Shown in pieces: positions 1 through 11,810 of a DNA stretch of 64,000 bases. Under the pieces are notes generated by a model that did no database searches, was not told where the DNA came from, and saw nothing but the letters and a program-made list of their open reading frames with translations. Numbering within the stretch: the first letter of the stretch is position 1; each line of letters begins with the position of its first letter. This DNA is from Brachionus koreanus. Its lineage: Eukaryota > Rotifera > Eurotatoria > Ploima > Brachionidae. The translations under genes and the position numbers were made by a program. The DNA lies in contig PJRA01000323.1 of NCBI GenBank assembly GCA_016987375.1, positions 1,908,608 to 1,972,607 on the forward strand, written 5' to 3'.

Positions 1-179
1 TGAAAGTACTAAAAGTTAATTAATCTGATAATGGAAATTTCCGCTTTTTATCTTTATTGCTTCTTTTTTATAATTAACTCTTCACCATATATATACCAAT
101 GTAAACTTCTGCCCTAAATCCATTTTCAAATTAAAAAAAAATGTCCTTAATCGAAGAAATCCCCAAAATTTCTTAAGGT

Positions 180-722
180 CAGGTTTTTGTATCTAATTCA
201 TAGAGAGAAACTAGAGGAAAAGGTAAATCTTATTTTCCTTTCTGTAGTTTTCTTTCTTTTGAGAATGCAAAAAAATGCCTAGATCGAAAATTTGAAGGAA
301 ATATCTGGACTATAAAATGAGCGACCGTAACATTGCAAGCAAATGTATCAATGTACACAATGTAATATTCGACTTAAAATTGTACCCTATTTGGAAAGCA
401 ACGATGCAGTAATGATAGAAATGACTAAAGAAAATCATGAGCACAAGAACTCTTTAACTTCAAAGAAATTGTAATGAACATTCCTCTTGAAAGAAAAAGA
501 CGTCCAGGTCGTCCGGAACAAAAGCATTGACAAAACAGCTAAATGAAACTCAATCAATCAATGAAATAGCCATCAGTATTTGCGATGATTCTGAAATAGA
601 AGAGATAGCCGAGCCATTAGCAAAAAAAAAAGCAGAGTTAAATTTATTGAAAAAATATCGAAAAATAATCGCGGAAGACCAGTCGGATCAAAAAACAAAA
701 AAAAATATATTGAGTATTTATC
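180..722 (+). pseudogene. Degraded FLYWCH/MULE-like transposon remnant
   Basis: Translated in shifting frames, this stretch looks like a decayed FLYWCH-type zinc finger followed by a basic, GRP-containing tail. There is a possible aromatic-rich start near 185-240, an IW..K segment near 305, paired cysteines near 335-365, and a HEH motif near 438-446. The tail reads KRRPGRPEQK at about 492-524 and then needs one frame change to continue into the 67-codon frame at 527-730. GRP-rich tails and FLYWCH fingers are common in animal Mutator-like transposases. Stops and frame changes make a working gene unlikely. Positions 1-179 show nothing else. Assignment is tentative. Confidence 0.33.
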
Positions 723-730
723 TGTATTAA

Positions 731-2201
731 ATAAATATATTTTGATTATATTTTTATTTTTTTGATCTAATTAGTTAATTTGTGTTACTTTTTTCTAAGA
801 AATAACATTAATTAAAATAATTTGTTCTAAATTTAGTATTATTGTTTTTTTTTTTTGCATAATATAGACACAGGTAATAATTATGCCATTGAAAACTAAT
901 TTTGGGAAAATGCGGGGATTGCCCGAATGGAAAAAACCTTCGTTTAAACAATCATGTTTGCATTACAAAATTTTCAAAACAAAGTTAAATTTTTTGAATA
1001 AAATTTTTATTTCCCAAAAACTTAAAATATAGTGTAGGTTTGCCTGTTGTTTGTATTTCTTATTAGGGAGTGAATTTCCGTCCTTTAATGGTATAGGTCG
1101 ATAAGCGTTTTAGAACGTTTGCGTAGATAACTTTGCTTAGAAACAAACTTTAAACTTGAGTTTAATGTAATTACATCGTCTATTATTTTTGTATTTTTTA
1201 GTCAAAATCGTTTAAAAAGTACTGATGGATCGCAGTTAATAAAAAAATTTTAAAATAATTTAGTTAGTAAGTCCGGATTTTACCAGACTGTTAGCATTTT
1301 TTCACAAAAAAACAACAAATTAGAATAGAAAATTATCTAGAAAAAAATTTCTTTGAAAGAAAAAACTGAGCATTCTATTAGGTGATTATTTATTTTTTTT
1401 TAAGTCATTGCCGACTCTTAATTTTCTGAATTACAAATAAATAAAAAAAATTAAAAAAAGACATGAAATTTAATTTCTTAATCTTAATTATTTAAATTGT
1501 TTTAAAAAATCAATTGATTTTGAAAAAATTTAATACAGATTTAAAGAGCTTTATATTAGCAGATATTATTTTTGGTCGAAATATTAAATTTTAACGGTGA
1601 TCAATTTTTCAATATTTATGGAATTATTAAAATTATATTCCATACCAACTGCTCGATGTAATTAAATTTTGTTTTACTATATAAGAGCAACTTTTAAAGT
1701 TTGGAGACGAAGCGCCCCTTTCTTGTTTTAAGACTTATAGATTATTAATTATTTTCGGTTTTATTAAATAAAAAAATTTCAGTAGAAAATTTAGCATTTA
1801 ATAATTGCTTTTAATTAATAAATTTCCTTTCATTTATTTTAATTTTTATCAAGCTAATACTTTCAGATAAAAAAAGAAAGTAAAAATATTTAAATATTTA
1901 TCTAATATATTAGTAGCATCCTATTTTGGAGAAAAATTTCAGATTTAAGAAAATTTTCTTATTTTCTAATCTTAGATTCGATAACTACTGATAAATTTTT
2001 TGCATATTATCAGTTTTCATTTTGTTTATAAACTAACAAATTCATCACTTAATATATACATATCTTTTCTAATACAAAAAAGAATAATTCTGCTTTTAGC
2101 ATTCTCTCTTTCTTAAAATAAACTTTCAGAGGGATCATTTTTCAATTTACATTTAAAAGTAAATTAAAAAAAGAAAAAAAATAGATATAACTCAATGATA
2201 C
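731..2201. other. Gene-free AT-rich stretch
   Basis: No reading frame, RNA gene or clear repeat can be supported here. The sequence is homopolymer-rich A/T with short decayed patches. If the exon proposed at 2202-2301 is real, its downstream exons should lie here on the minus strand, but I could not find one. Confidence 0.5.
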
Positions 2202-2301
2202 CTTGAATTTGGTTATTAATTTCCCAAGTTTTTTGAGCTATTTCTGTTTGATTTGACCTTGAGGCCGATTCGGATGTGTCCATCGGCTGATTAGACGACA
2301 T
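2202..2301 (-). CDS. Candidate orphan first exon (33 codons)
   Basis: On the minus strand an ATG at 2301 opens 33 codons beginning MSSNQPMDTSESASRSNQTE and ending in NNQIQ. It is followed directly by a donor-like GTATCA at 2201-2196. Its base composition is much less AT-biased than its surroundings, which suggests coding. No continuing exon is evident toward lower coordinates, so the gene may be broken, may use a small exon I missed, or may be a relic. It lies downstream of SERAC1 on the same strand. I cannot name the protein family. Confidence 0.3.
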
Positions 2302-2450
2302 CTAAATATTGATTCAAATAAATTTTACAAAAAAAAAACAGAGTAAATTTTAGAGTGTTAAATCTAAAATTTTTTTAAAAAAAAGTTAAAATTAATTAAT
2401 TAAAAATATAAAACAATTTAATTTAGAATTTACAGTAAAATTAACGCTTT

Positions 2451-4646
2451 TTAAAAATCATAAAAAAATCTCTCTTTTATTTCAAAAAAATTCAAAAAAT
2501 TTCCATTTGATTTTTCTTTGCATTTGGTGCAACTAGAAATTTCTTCTTTCAAAATATTGCATAAAAAATCTCTTATTTTGGTGTAAACAAAGCAATCTTG
2601 ACTTTCTGGTTTGCATATATTCAAATGGTCTTTATTATCGACCAAATAAAATTCACCATAGTTAATATTGGCCGAAGCTTCAGTCACAGTATTAGTGTAC
2701 AAATTAAATCCAAGATAGGTCGATTTTCCTTCGCACAAACTCAAAATTTTCAATTTATTGTCTCTTCTTACCAAATCCATAAAATCATTATTTAAACTAA
2801 CCAAATAGTCACTTTGGGTAGACAACTCAAACAACTCTACAGATGGATTAGTGGCAAATTTAAACTTAGTAACTGTCTTTGCTATTGAAGAACCCAAATG
2901 AGGCGTACTCAAAAAAATTATTGCTTTGGTATTCTTAAATATTTTACGGCCTTTTTCCCCAAGTTTATTTACATTCAACAAAAGTTGTTTAATGATCAGA
3001 CCGCCCATTGAATGGCATACCCACACACACGGCTTTTCGCCTAGTCCAGTCTGACTCAATTCTCTAAACAAATCTACAGCTCTTTGTTTAATACTTGATT
3101 TTAATTTTATTTCCTCGATCAAGTCTTGACCCCAAAGACTGAACAAAGATTCATAATTAATGCCAAATATTCTCACATTGTTTTTTCCCAGATCATCCGG
3201 CAACCAATCTGCCGGCCAACAGTGGCTATAGATTCTAAATTTTTTGTCAATATAAGCGTTAAGCTTATTAACGAATTCAGAATTGGAGCTAAGAACCAAA
3301 TCATCTTGTCTCCATGTCTTGAAAACACTTCCACGAAGACCATGCACAAAAATTATGTCAACCTGATGTTTGTGCTCTGTGCTTGGTACCGATTGCTTTA
3401 CCAACTCGGAATAAAGTGGATGAAGTGGAAAGATTAAATTAGGATACAAAACAGAATTTGAATTTTTGCTTTGACATAGATTGTATAGAATTTTGTGAGC
3501 TATTAGCTCTTTGGTGATGCCCAGTTTATCCTGATTTTCCATTAAATTAGTTCTCATCTCATGGATACGCTTAAGCCAACCGGACTCTACAAATAAGCGC
3601 CTGTTACTTGGCCCTAAGCTTATAATGTTCAAACAATTTCCAATTATATGCACATAAATTTCATCATTCTTGTATTTTTCATACAAAAGAAGTAAATATT
3701 CCATGCCACCCAATCTTAAAAATTCTTTGTAGTCCATTTGAACCATCCGAACGACCAGCTCAAAAATCAAGGCCTCATTTTTTTTAACAAACTCACTTTT
3801 AACTTTGTATTTTAAAGATCTAATTTTGTCTTTTTTAGTTTTTTCATCAGGCAATTCTAAAATTTCACTAAAATCGTCATCATCCAATTCATCTAGTAAA
3901 TGTTCCATGTCATCCGACCAAAAGTTTATATTACTTCTTTTCATGAAATATTCTGATATGGTCAATGATTTAATTTGATTGTTAAATTTTTTAAAAATTT
4001 TTGAATCAAATTTTGAATTTTGTTCACAAAAAATTTTCTGAAATTCGAATAAAAGAAAATAGTCCGGATCGTCAAATATGCTAGTTGGTTTTTTGTGGGG
4101 ATTCATTTTGTTCAGCTTTTGGCTTGTGCCCGGAGGTTCTGAGCGAAAAAATCTATTGTCACATGCATGAGATTTGTATGCTAAATCGATAGCTAGATCA
4201 TAATTGATTAGTTGGCCAATGTACATCGCTAAACCGTCATTTAAAAAAGGATTTGGTTTAGGTTTTGACAAGCGAAGTTTGGTTAAGTTTTCCAGCTTGG
4301 TAATCGTTTTAGACCAATCAGTAGATATTTTATCTAATTCATTGATGCATCTCTGATAATTTTTATTATTTGGATTTTTTTCAGCTAGCTTTATTAAAGC
4401 AATAGCATTTTGAAATCTTGGTAGAGATACTAAATTTTCTACACTCGTGCTCTCAATGTAGTCTGGCGGCCTATTTACCAAGTTTTTTGGATCTAAATCA
4501 TTTGTTAGCGAGGCTTGTGTCAATGGTTCATTTTCTTGGTTAGTTTTTGGAATATATTTAGATGTGATATAGCCGAATAATGTCAATGAACTGCCAATGT
4601 AAATTGCTTTGTTTGAAGCTAACCGAAAGAGAATGTTTTTAATCAT
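2451..4646 (-). CDS. SERAC1: SERAC1-like serine lipase/esterase
   Basis: A single-exon 731-residue protein of the SERAC1 family, alpha/beta-hydrolases that in vertebrates act at mitochondria-ER contacts in phosphatidylglycerol remodelling and intracellular cholesterol handling. A hydrophobic segment near residues 10-30 could anchor it. A middle helical, ARM-like region with an acidic insert (DELDDDDFSE) precedes the hydrolase domain, which starts at VDIIFVHGLRGSVFKTWR. The nucleophile elbow reads CHSMGG with Ser546, and the family histidine is His674 in DHLNICKP. The WPADWLP segment is also diagnostic. It is longer than human SERAC1 (about 654 aa), mainly through the N-terminal half. The residue before the HSMGG elbow is Cys, where vertebrates have Ser. 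Neighbours share its strand, but nothing ties them to its function. Confidence 0.93.
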   Translation of the reverse strand: MIKNILFRLASNKAIYIGSSLTLFGYITSKYIPKTNQENEPLTQASLTNDLDPKNLVNRPPDYIESTSVENLVSLPRFQNAIALIKLAEKNPNNKNYQRCINELDKISTDWSKTITKLENLTKLRLSKPKPNPFLNDGLAMYIGQLINYDLAIDLAYKSHACDNRFFRSEPPGTSQKLNKMNPHKKPTSIFDDPDYFLLFEFQKIFCEQNSKFDSKIFKKFNNQIKSLTISEYFMKRSNINFWSDDMEHLLDELDDDDFSEILELPDEKTKKDKIRSLKYKVKSEFVKKNEALIFELVVRMVQMDYKEFLRLGGMEYLLLLYEKYKNDEIYVHIIGNCLNIISLGPSNRRLFVESGWLKRIHEMRTNLMENQDKLGITKELIAHKILYNLCQSKNSNSVLYPNLIFPLHPLYSELVKQSVPSTEHKHQVDIIFVHGLRGSVFKTWRQDDLVLSSNSEFVNKLNAYIDKKFRIYSHCWPADWLPDDLGKNNVRIFGINYESLFSLWGQDLIEEIKLKSSIKQRAVDLFRELSQTGLGEKPCVWVCHSMGGLIIKQLLLNVNKLGEKGRKIFKNTKAIIFLSTPHLGSSIAKTVTKFKFATNPSVELFELSTQSDYLVSLNNDFMDLVRRDNKLKILSLCEGKSTYLGFNLYTNTVTEASANINYGEFYLVDNKDHLNICKPESQDCFVYTKIRDFLCNILKEEISSCTKCKEKSNGNFLNFFEIKERFFYDF

Positions 4647-4809
4647 TTAAAGAAAGTTTGTTTTAAAATATTTTTTTTAAGAGTGTATGTTAATAATTTT
4701 ATGAAAAATTAGATTTTAATTGAAGACATTCAAAATGGGTGATCATGTTTTTATCAGCTTTTTAGACTTTTAATCAAAAATGCCATTATTTTAATTCAAT
4801 AAATTTTAT

Positions 4810-5262
4810 TTATAAATTGAAAGATGTTTGAAAAAAATTAAGAATAAATGTTATTAGTATAACCATCAAAAAGACCATCAACGATAGAACAATTTTTTGA
4901 TAGTATTCGAATTGAATTGATTTGGATGTAAAATGCTTGTCACACTTGCAAAGTCTATTCTTAGCGTAATATTCGTTCTTATTTTTGACGATCTCGTTTT
5001 GTTTTTTGTAAAACAGATCATATAAATCAGCTTTGATGAAATCAATAGCAATTTTGCATTGTGGTTTTTTGACACTTTTTTCTAGATTTATTGCACAGCT
5101 ATTTCTGCTCAATTTAGTATCGCTATTGTAAGAGTATTTAGAAGCTGATTGATTGTCTAAAACTTCGGTTTTAATTATTGAAGAAGATGAAAGTTTGATA
5201 TCGTACAGGTTTTGGTCTACTTTCAGAAAATTATTGGTCTCATCATTTGTAAAATTTTTCAT
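4810..5262 (-). CDS. Unrecognised 150-aa tail-anchored protein
   Basis: A single-exon frame of 150 codons, less AT-biased than its flanks. The first 120 residues are polar and Ser/Asn/Lys-rich, with a short cysteine pair (CKCDK) near residue 105. A strong hydrophobic stretch, about residues 125-145 (IVLSLMVFLMVILITFILNF), ends almost at the C terminus. That is the layout of a tail-anchored membrane protein with a cytosolic N-terminal domain. The start lies 10 nt after a T-rich AG that could be a splice acceptor. It lies 163 bp upstream of SERAC1 on the same strand. I recognise no family. It could be lineage-specific. Confidence 0.6.
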   Translation of the reverse strand: MKNFTNDETNNFLKVDQNLYDIKLSSSSIIKTEVLDNQSASKYSYNSDTKLSRNSCAINLEKSVKKPQCKIAIDFIKADLYDLFYKKQNEIVKNKNEYYAKNRLCKCDKHFTSKSIQFEYYQKIVLSLMVFLMVILITFILNFFQTSFNL

Positions 5263-5400
5263 TTATTTTGCGCTTAATAAGAAATTTTTGAAGCAATTAA
5301 AAACTTGGTGATTTTTAAATGATTTTATTTTTAATTTTTGATCTAAAAATTTTTATCAAAAGAGAAGAATTTACTTAAAGCAATGTTATAAAGTGTATAT

Positions 5401-5710
5401 CAAGAGTTGTTTAAAAATCACAAGTCTAAAGTCAAGTCTGGACTTGGAAATTTTTTTCTTGATTTTAAAGTACGGACAAATAGTTTAATTTTATTGATTT
5501 TGAGATAAACTAGGCTGTCGAAATAGGTTCCAAAAAAAATCATTTACCAATAAACCCTGATGAAATTATTTTCCATTCCAGGTAGCTATTTTGGTGGTCT
5601 AGTTTAGCTCAAAATCAATAAAATTAAACTATTTGTCCGTACTTTAAAATCAAGAAAAAAATTTCCAAGTCCAGACTTTACCTGTAACTTGTGACTTTTA
5701 AACAACTCTG
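5401..5710. mobile_element. Hairpin (foldback) MITE with hAT-like ends
   Basis: Two arms of about 105-130 bp (5403-5512 and 5600-5709) are near-perfect inverted copies: the block from GTCTGGACTTGG to ATTGATTTTGAG matches base for base on the opposite strand. Only about 60-90 bp of less similar sequence separates them. The outer end reads CAGAGTTGTTTAAAAGTC, like the hAT-type repeats at 13123, 30878 and 38017. No coding capacity. No convincing target-site duplication is visible, and the left end has one extra base (CAAGAGTTG). Confidence 0.75.
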
Positions 5711-8700
5711 TGTTCGATCTATTACTTTCGTTATTTTTCATTGTCAGTGACAACATAAAAATCAAGTTTGTATCTTTTATGTATTTCATATAATCTTGAG
5801 AATTTTTTATTTTGGTTAATGAAAAATTTGGGATCTTGAAATAAACTTAGAATTATATGTTCTTCATTTACTTTATTCTGTATATTTCATCTAAAAAAGT
5901 ATTTTTTTATGTATAATTTTTGTTTAATTATTGAATAAATCGGTAAATAAACTAAAAAAATAATAATGCTTAGTTAAAAAAATATTTAAAACAATTTTTT
6001 TCCATTGAATAGGATTAACCACTTGAATAAAAATATAAACATACTAGATATTACTAGCCTCATTGACGATCCACAAGCAAGTAGAAAAAAAAATCTAATA
6101 TTTTTTGTGTCGAGTTATTTAACAACAATCAATTGAATATGGATTTTTTCTGGTAATAATTCTTGGAATACATCTAAATATTTCCGGCATTCAATTTTCA
6201 TATTATTTGTCAATTTCTCATTGGAAGTGTCAGATTGCAATCTGGTATACACTATAAACATTTTCTAAGAAAAGCGAATTAACTCGAATGGCCAACTACA
6301 GATGAATTAGCCCAATATCAAAAGAAGAAAAAATTTGATGATAATTTATTATTAAATAGGATTCACGATCAAATAGAAGCAGTTATCAAACATAATCAAT
6401 CTGGATTTAATATTATAAAAAATATTAAGAAACTGGGAAAGAAGTGAGTCCTGCAAGACGAAATAATAGAATCATTCTTGTTTGTTAAAGTGATGAATTT
6501 TGAATTGAAGGAGGCAATTAACATTAGAACATTCGGTGTCAAATAGCTACGAAATTATGTTCAATATTCAAAAAAATCAAATGATCAATTTCTATTTATG
6601 CAAAAACGAATTAAACCAAAATACCCGATTGTATGAAATGCACTGGTAAGAGAAAATTGAAATATTATTTCAAGATAACTTAAATTTGAAAATTCAATTT
6701 AAAGCAATATTTCCTGTATTATTCTAGATTTTAATTGATTTTTTAAAAAAATTTTAAAATAAAACAAATTACACGATCTTTGAAGCAAATTTATTTTAAT
6801 GAAAAATTTTTTGATACTTTGTTTACTTTAGAGAAAAAAACTTAAGGATATTTTTTCTATAATTTATTTGTTGAGTCTATTTTTCAATTTGAATTGCTTT
6901 TTATTTCAATGATGATTATTTAGTTTTTACTTAACTACTCATTAATAAATTCTATTTCGAGTGTTTGTTTGCTTTTCTTGAGTTTTGTCTCCTCTAAGAA
7001 TTTAAGTATGACAAACTCGTTTTTAATTAATCAAGCTCAAAAATACTAAAATAAAAGACTAATTCAAACATAAAGAACACTTTATTTTTTTCACTTAAGA
7101 TTAAAGCAAAGATATTATAAGATTTATTTGATTCTAAAAAATTAGCAAAAGAACGGTATGACCGTAAACCCAAAACCCGTTTTTTAAGTTTTCCTAGACG
7201 GCTTGATTGTTTGATGCACTCTACTTTAGATGAAATCTAAAGACCTTAACTGTTTCTTCTATTTTATCTAAATTAAATTGCCAGGGTATTCAAAAATCAG
7301 AAAATAATCTTTATTCATTATTAAGTGTGATGGACATAGATAAAAAATTCAAAATTCAATATTTCTGATAATTTATTGAAAAAAATTGAAAAAAGAACAA
7401 AGTTTTACAAATCTTTTTTGATAGTTTGGTACATTTTTACATAGAACTTATCGAAAATTCAACTTTTTGAAATAATTTTTTTATTTTAAAGCTAGGATCA
7501 GTCTGATTTTAAATTTTGAAAAAAATGGAAAAGTTCTTGTCTACTCTTATAGAAAATTAAACTTAACTTTAGTGCCATTTTTTTCTACACCCGTTTTTTC
7601 TAATGTCAAAAAAGATCCCTGATTATATAATTGATATAAATAATTAACGACAAAAACATTTAAAAAATCAACCATCTTGGCATGAAAATCACTGTATTTT
7701 CAATCAAAATCTGAGCTCAATTCTAACATATTAAGCAAATTATATATTTTTTTTTGAATCTTTTTTATTCTTAGATCCAGAATCTTTAAAAGTTTAAATT
7801 TTATATTTCAATTTTTTATTTTAATTAATTTTAATCCATCAAATAGGGAAAATTTTTTCAATTTGCATTGAATTTCATAGTGCTATTCATATAAATATTT
7901 TATTACTTATTTTTAAGACTCAAATAGCAAAATAAAAATTAATTAAATTTTTTTCTAATAATATCGTAAACTCTTGTCTAATTTAGTCTGAATTGAATTT
8001 TGAAGTTGTTAAATTTCATAAGATCATCTGACAAAGAAATTTTTTTTAGAATCAGCACATCTAAAATTAACCCTTAAAGATGCCTTAAAAGAGAAAAAAA
8101 AACAGATTTTTGTTCATGTATATCTTGGTGCAGAAATATTTTCTAAATTTTTAAATTCTAATAAAATAATTAAACGGATGATCATCTAAATAAAATAATT
8201 CATTAGGGTTGTTTAGATGCTATTTGTGTATTAATATTTTTTTCCTAATTTTACTTGTAATTCATTCGAAATTACAATATTTATCTTGCAATTAAAACTT
8301 TTTTTTCAAAAAATTCAACTTTTGATTAATTTTTTTATTTGATTTTTATTTAGACTTCTGGTGTTCTTAGTGTAATTTTTTTTAAGATTTCATTAATCTA
8401 TGATTCAATATTTGAAAATTTTAACTATATTTTTTCCTCAATTAAAAAAATATATTTTTCGAGTTTTGAATTTCAAGGGTAGTCAAAAGATTAGTGCCCA
8501 TGTGTCAACTGACTGATTAGCGCTTCATTTAGTGATTTCATTATTAAAAATGAATTACTATTTATGTTAAAAATATATAAAATTTTAAAAAATTGAATTC
8601 TAAATCTAAGAATAATTTATTCCCAATCCTAATTCTACTTTTTATTGATTCAATTGTTATTCGAAAAAATTTAACAACAATTTATTTAGGTAAATAATTC

Positions 8701-9898
8701 AAATTTTGAAAAAAAATCTGTATAAAATTAATATATACTAATGGAAATTGAATGCTTAAACGCTGAAAATTTCAAAAATTTTTTCTTGATCACAAAAAAA
8801 TTTAATAATCTTGAATTACAATATTCAAGGGTCTTTTCTCCATTTCTTGATTTGGTCATTGATTCAATTAGATTATTGCTGTTCTTCAAATATAATTTAA
8901 ATTTCTTGAATCATTTTGTTTTTTGCTTCTCTTTTAAATTGCGAGTAGAATTGTAATATTAAAGACATTTGTAAGAAACAGATAGCATCCCTTCAAAAAT
9001 TCTGTGTTGAAATGAATAAAATCCATACATTTCTAAAGCGTTATTAATTTCATTTAAGCTGTTCACTTCAAGTTTTAAACATTTTTAAACATATTTTTTT
9101 AAAAAGTCAACTATTGATTAATTTTTTTATATGATTTTTATTCAAATTTATTCTATAATATTTTCAGTTTATTATTTAATATTTATAAATTTAAAATTTT
9201 TTTTTAATTTAAGATTAAGCACTCGATTTTCAAAAAATTTAATCAACTAAATTTTTCGTCTGATTAAGAAAATATTTTTTCGACTTGTTTCATCAATAAA
9301 TTTTTTTAATCTTTATTTTTCTATTAGTTTGAAAAAATTTTGGACTCGTTTTTTTTTTAATTGAGAATAAATATTTTTCTAATAGTAAAAAATGAGATTT
9401 TACCTTAAGACATATTTAAGGACTGATCACTGAACAAAAATGCTAACCAAATATTTAAAAATCGATTGATATTTGCGTCTAATTAAAATGTTTTGTTTAT
9501 TTAAAATTGGCTTTAAGCCTTTCAAATATTTGCTGCTTGGACATGTCCGTAGAATCTCGGCTCTTTCAAGCAGCATTCTTGCCAATTCAGATAATCTTTA
9601 AACTTATTTATTCAAACACTTAAAAGTAATCAAAGCCAAATATTTACAATACTTAATCTACTTTTAAATTCGTGCATAATTTGCACAACAAGATCATCTT
9701 CTGTGTATATATATATAATCAAAAATATCTTATTCATTTTGTATGCACATAAAATATTTCTAATTATTCTTCTCGGCTGCTTGCTCACTACTATCTAAAA
9801 ATCTACGCCATCATCAACTTTATTTTCGTTTATTTTGTTGTTGTTGTTTTCATTTTCGTTCATCTTCGCTTCTTAAAAATAATATTCACAAAATCGCC
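5711..9898. other. Gene-poor intergenic region
   Basis: About 4.2 kb with no gene I can support. A decayed open stretch of about 50 codons occurs near 6285-6450 (plus strand, WPTTDELAQYQ and on), followed by stops and frame changes. It may be a transposon relic of unknown type. The 71-codon frame at 8741-8956 is low-complexity and I reject it as a gene. The last 200 bp are the upstream region of the forkhead gene. Confidence 0.5.
9706..9718 (+). promoter_or_regulatory. TATA-like run upstream of FoxN
   Basis: An alternating TATATATATATAA run lies about 180 bp upstream of the FoxN start codon, followed by a less AT-rich leader. A position-compatible TATA box is possible, but such runs are common by chance in this AT-rich DNA. 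Confidence 0.2.
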
Positions 9899-11810
9899 AT
9901 GACAGACGAATGCGACTCGAGCTATTTTTTCAAGTCTAAAGTAAAGATAGAGCCTGCTGATGAGAATGACGCCGTAGTTGGCAAAACGAGCCCAGTAGTG
10001 CACGCTCCCATAGTTGTCCAGCGAGTATCTAAGACAGTGTCGTGTGTGCCCAGAGTAATTAGTGTCAAAACAAGAACCCAATCGCCAAACAAAATTGAAA
10101 AAATCGCACTTAACCTAAAAATACAGCAAGAAAAAAAACAATTCGAACAAAAAAATACGACTAGAGGTCTTAGAGAGTGCCAACAGGTTCTTTTCAAAAA
10201 TTTGAAAAATGATCGTGACGAGTGCGAACAAGACGACTCGCTCTCCAATCTCAACTGGCTCAGCTCTTTTGACATTGCGTCAACAGGACTAGCGCCTTTG
10301 TCACCTCCACTCTCACCAAGAGAAGACGATGAAGCTGACAGTTGCTTCTATCGGCTCAGAATAGCCAGACCATTGTATCAAGATATCACTTCAAAACCCC
10401 CATACACATTCAGTTGTTTGATATTTTTAGCCATTGAATCATCGATAAACAAACGTTTGTCTGTCAAAGAAATAAATCAATGGATAATCGAAAATATTGC
10501 TTACTACAAAAACGTTCCATCAGGATCATGGAAAAACTCCATTCGTTTTAATCTATCGTCAAATCAGTGCTTTAGTAAAGTAGATAAAAATTTGCTCACA
10601 ATGCGAGACTTTTCAGGCAAAGGAAGCCTTTGGTGTGTAAATCCCATCTTCCGGCCAATGTTGCTCGAGAGCTTGTGTCGAGTCGGTCCCAATTATGAAA
10701 GACTAAATTCCATCGCTTGCCTTAAGGACATATGTGAATCTCCACGATCGGACATTAATTCTAGAGCATCCAGAATAAGTCAATCCAAGCCAGCTGTTCT
10801 AAACCCAAAACTAAAAATGTATTTAAATTTTATGTTCTTTTATGATTAAGCATTAGAAATTAGGTGTTTTTTTCTTGCAAAAAATTAATTTTTTTAACCA
10901 AAATTTTAAACTTAAACTGATTATAGATTAAGCTTTATTTTGAACTGTTTTCAAATAGGACTAGTTAAACTAGTACTTTGTTTTTAAAGGCGATAACAGC
11001 AAATATAAAATTCTAAACCTTAATTACTAATTACTTTTTTTTAGGATTAAAATTGACCTTTAGAAATTTATTTTTTTCTCACAAGGAATTGATAGAAACA
11101 TTAATTTTTAAGAAAAAATTTTCTTTGAAATCCTTTTTTTTTTATAGATTAAATTTTTTATTAAAATCTAAAAATTAGTCTACGATTTAAGGAGAAAATT
11201 TAAATGTACATAGCTTTAAAAAATTATTTTAAAATCAGGTAACTCATAAATTCCTCAATATTTCCCTATAAAAAACCTCTTTTGAAACTCATTTTTTTAG
11301 AAATAATGAAAAAAAAAATTTTTTATTTTATTTGATTTCAAAAATGTTGCCTAGAAACTAATTTTTTTCATCATAAGATTGTCAAGGAGCTCTAATCAGC
11401 GAAGTTTTAGCGTGGCAAAAAAAGCTTCAAATGAGTGTACTGAATTGGACGCGGTAAATGCGCTATTGAGCATGAAATCGAGAGCTTCGTCAATGCCAGC
11501 AGTAAGCAAAGGCCGCAGGAAGCAATTGCTAAAACCACCAACAAAGCGCGTTGAAGAAGATGATGATTCGGACGACTTTGTCGACGAGTTGGACACTTCT
11601 GATTACGACTTTGAGACCAGGGATGAAGACTCGGCTGACGAGAGTATGCTGCATATTGACGAAAGCATTTGTGATTCTGAAGACGGCTCAGAAAAAAGAA
11701 AATGTGATCACGATGACTCAGAGTCTAGAAAAAAGACAAAAAGTGAATCTCAATTAAACCCATTGCTAGAGCTTTCAAAGGCTGCTCTTATTGTTGAAGA
11801 TCAAGATTAA
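9899..11810 (+). CDS. FoxN2/3-type forkhead transcription factor
   Basis: Two exons, 9899-10818 and 11387-11810, join in phase (AT|G) to give 447 residues. The forkhead domain spans about residues 163-260, from SKPPYTFSCLIFLAIESS to GKGSLWCVNP. The SCLIF and GKGSLWC signatures place it with FOXN2/FOXN3 rather than FOXN1/4. Known members are nuclear DNA-binding regulators, often repressors. The recognition helix is unusual: WKNSIRFNLSSNQCF replaces the near-invariant RHNLSLNKCF, and SGS sits before the Trp where relatives have TG. The second exon is Ser-, Asp- and Glu-rich with a DAVNALLSMKS segment and basic clusters (KGRRKQ, KRK) that could be nuclear signals. Length fits the family (about 430-490 aa). 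Isolated between gene-poor regions. Confidence 0.9.

Noticed and set aside
3126..3437. 103-codon plus-strand frame inside SERAC1
   Set aside because: Antisense shadow of the well-supported SERAC1 coding sequence. No family resemblance.
8741..8956. 71-codon plus-strand frame
   Set aside because: Phe/Leu/Asn/Lys-rich composition typical of random AT-rich sequence. No splice or homology support.
9860..10275. Two minus-strand frames over the forkhead gene
   Set aside because: Antisense shadows of the FoxN first exon.
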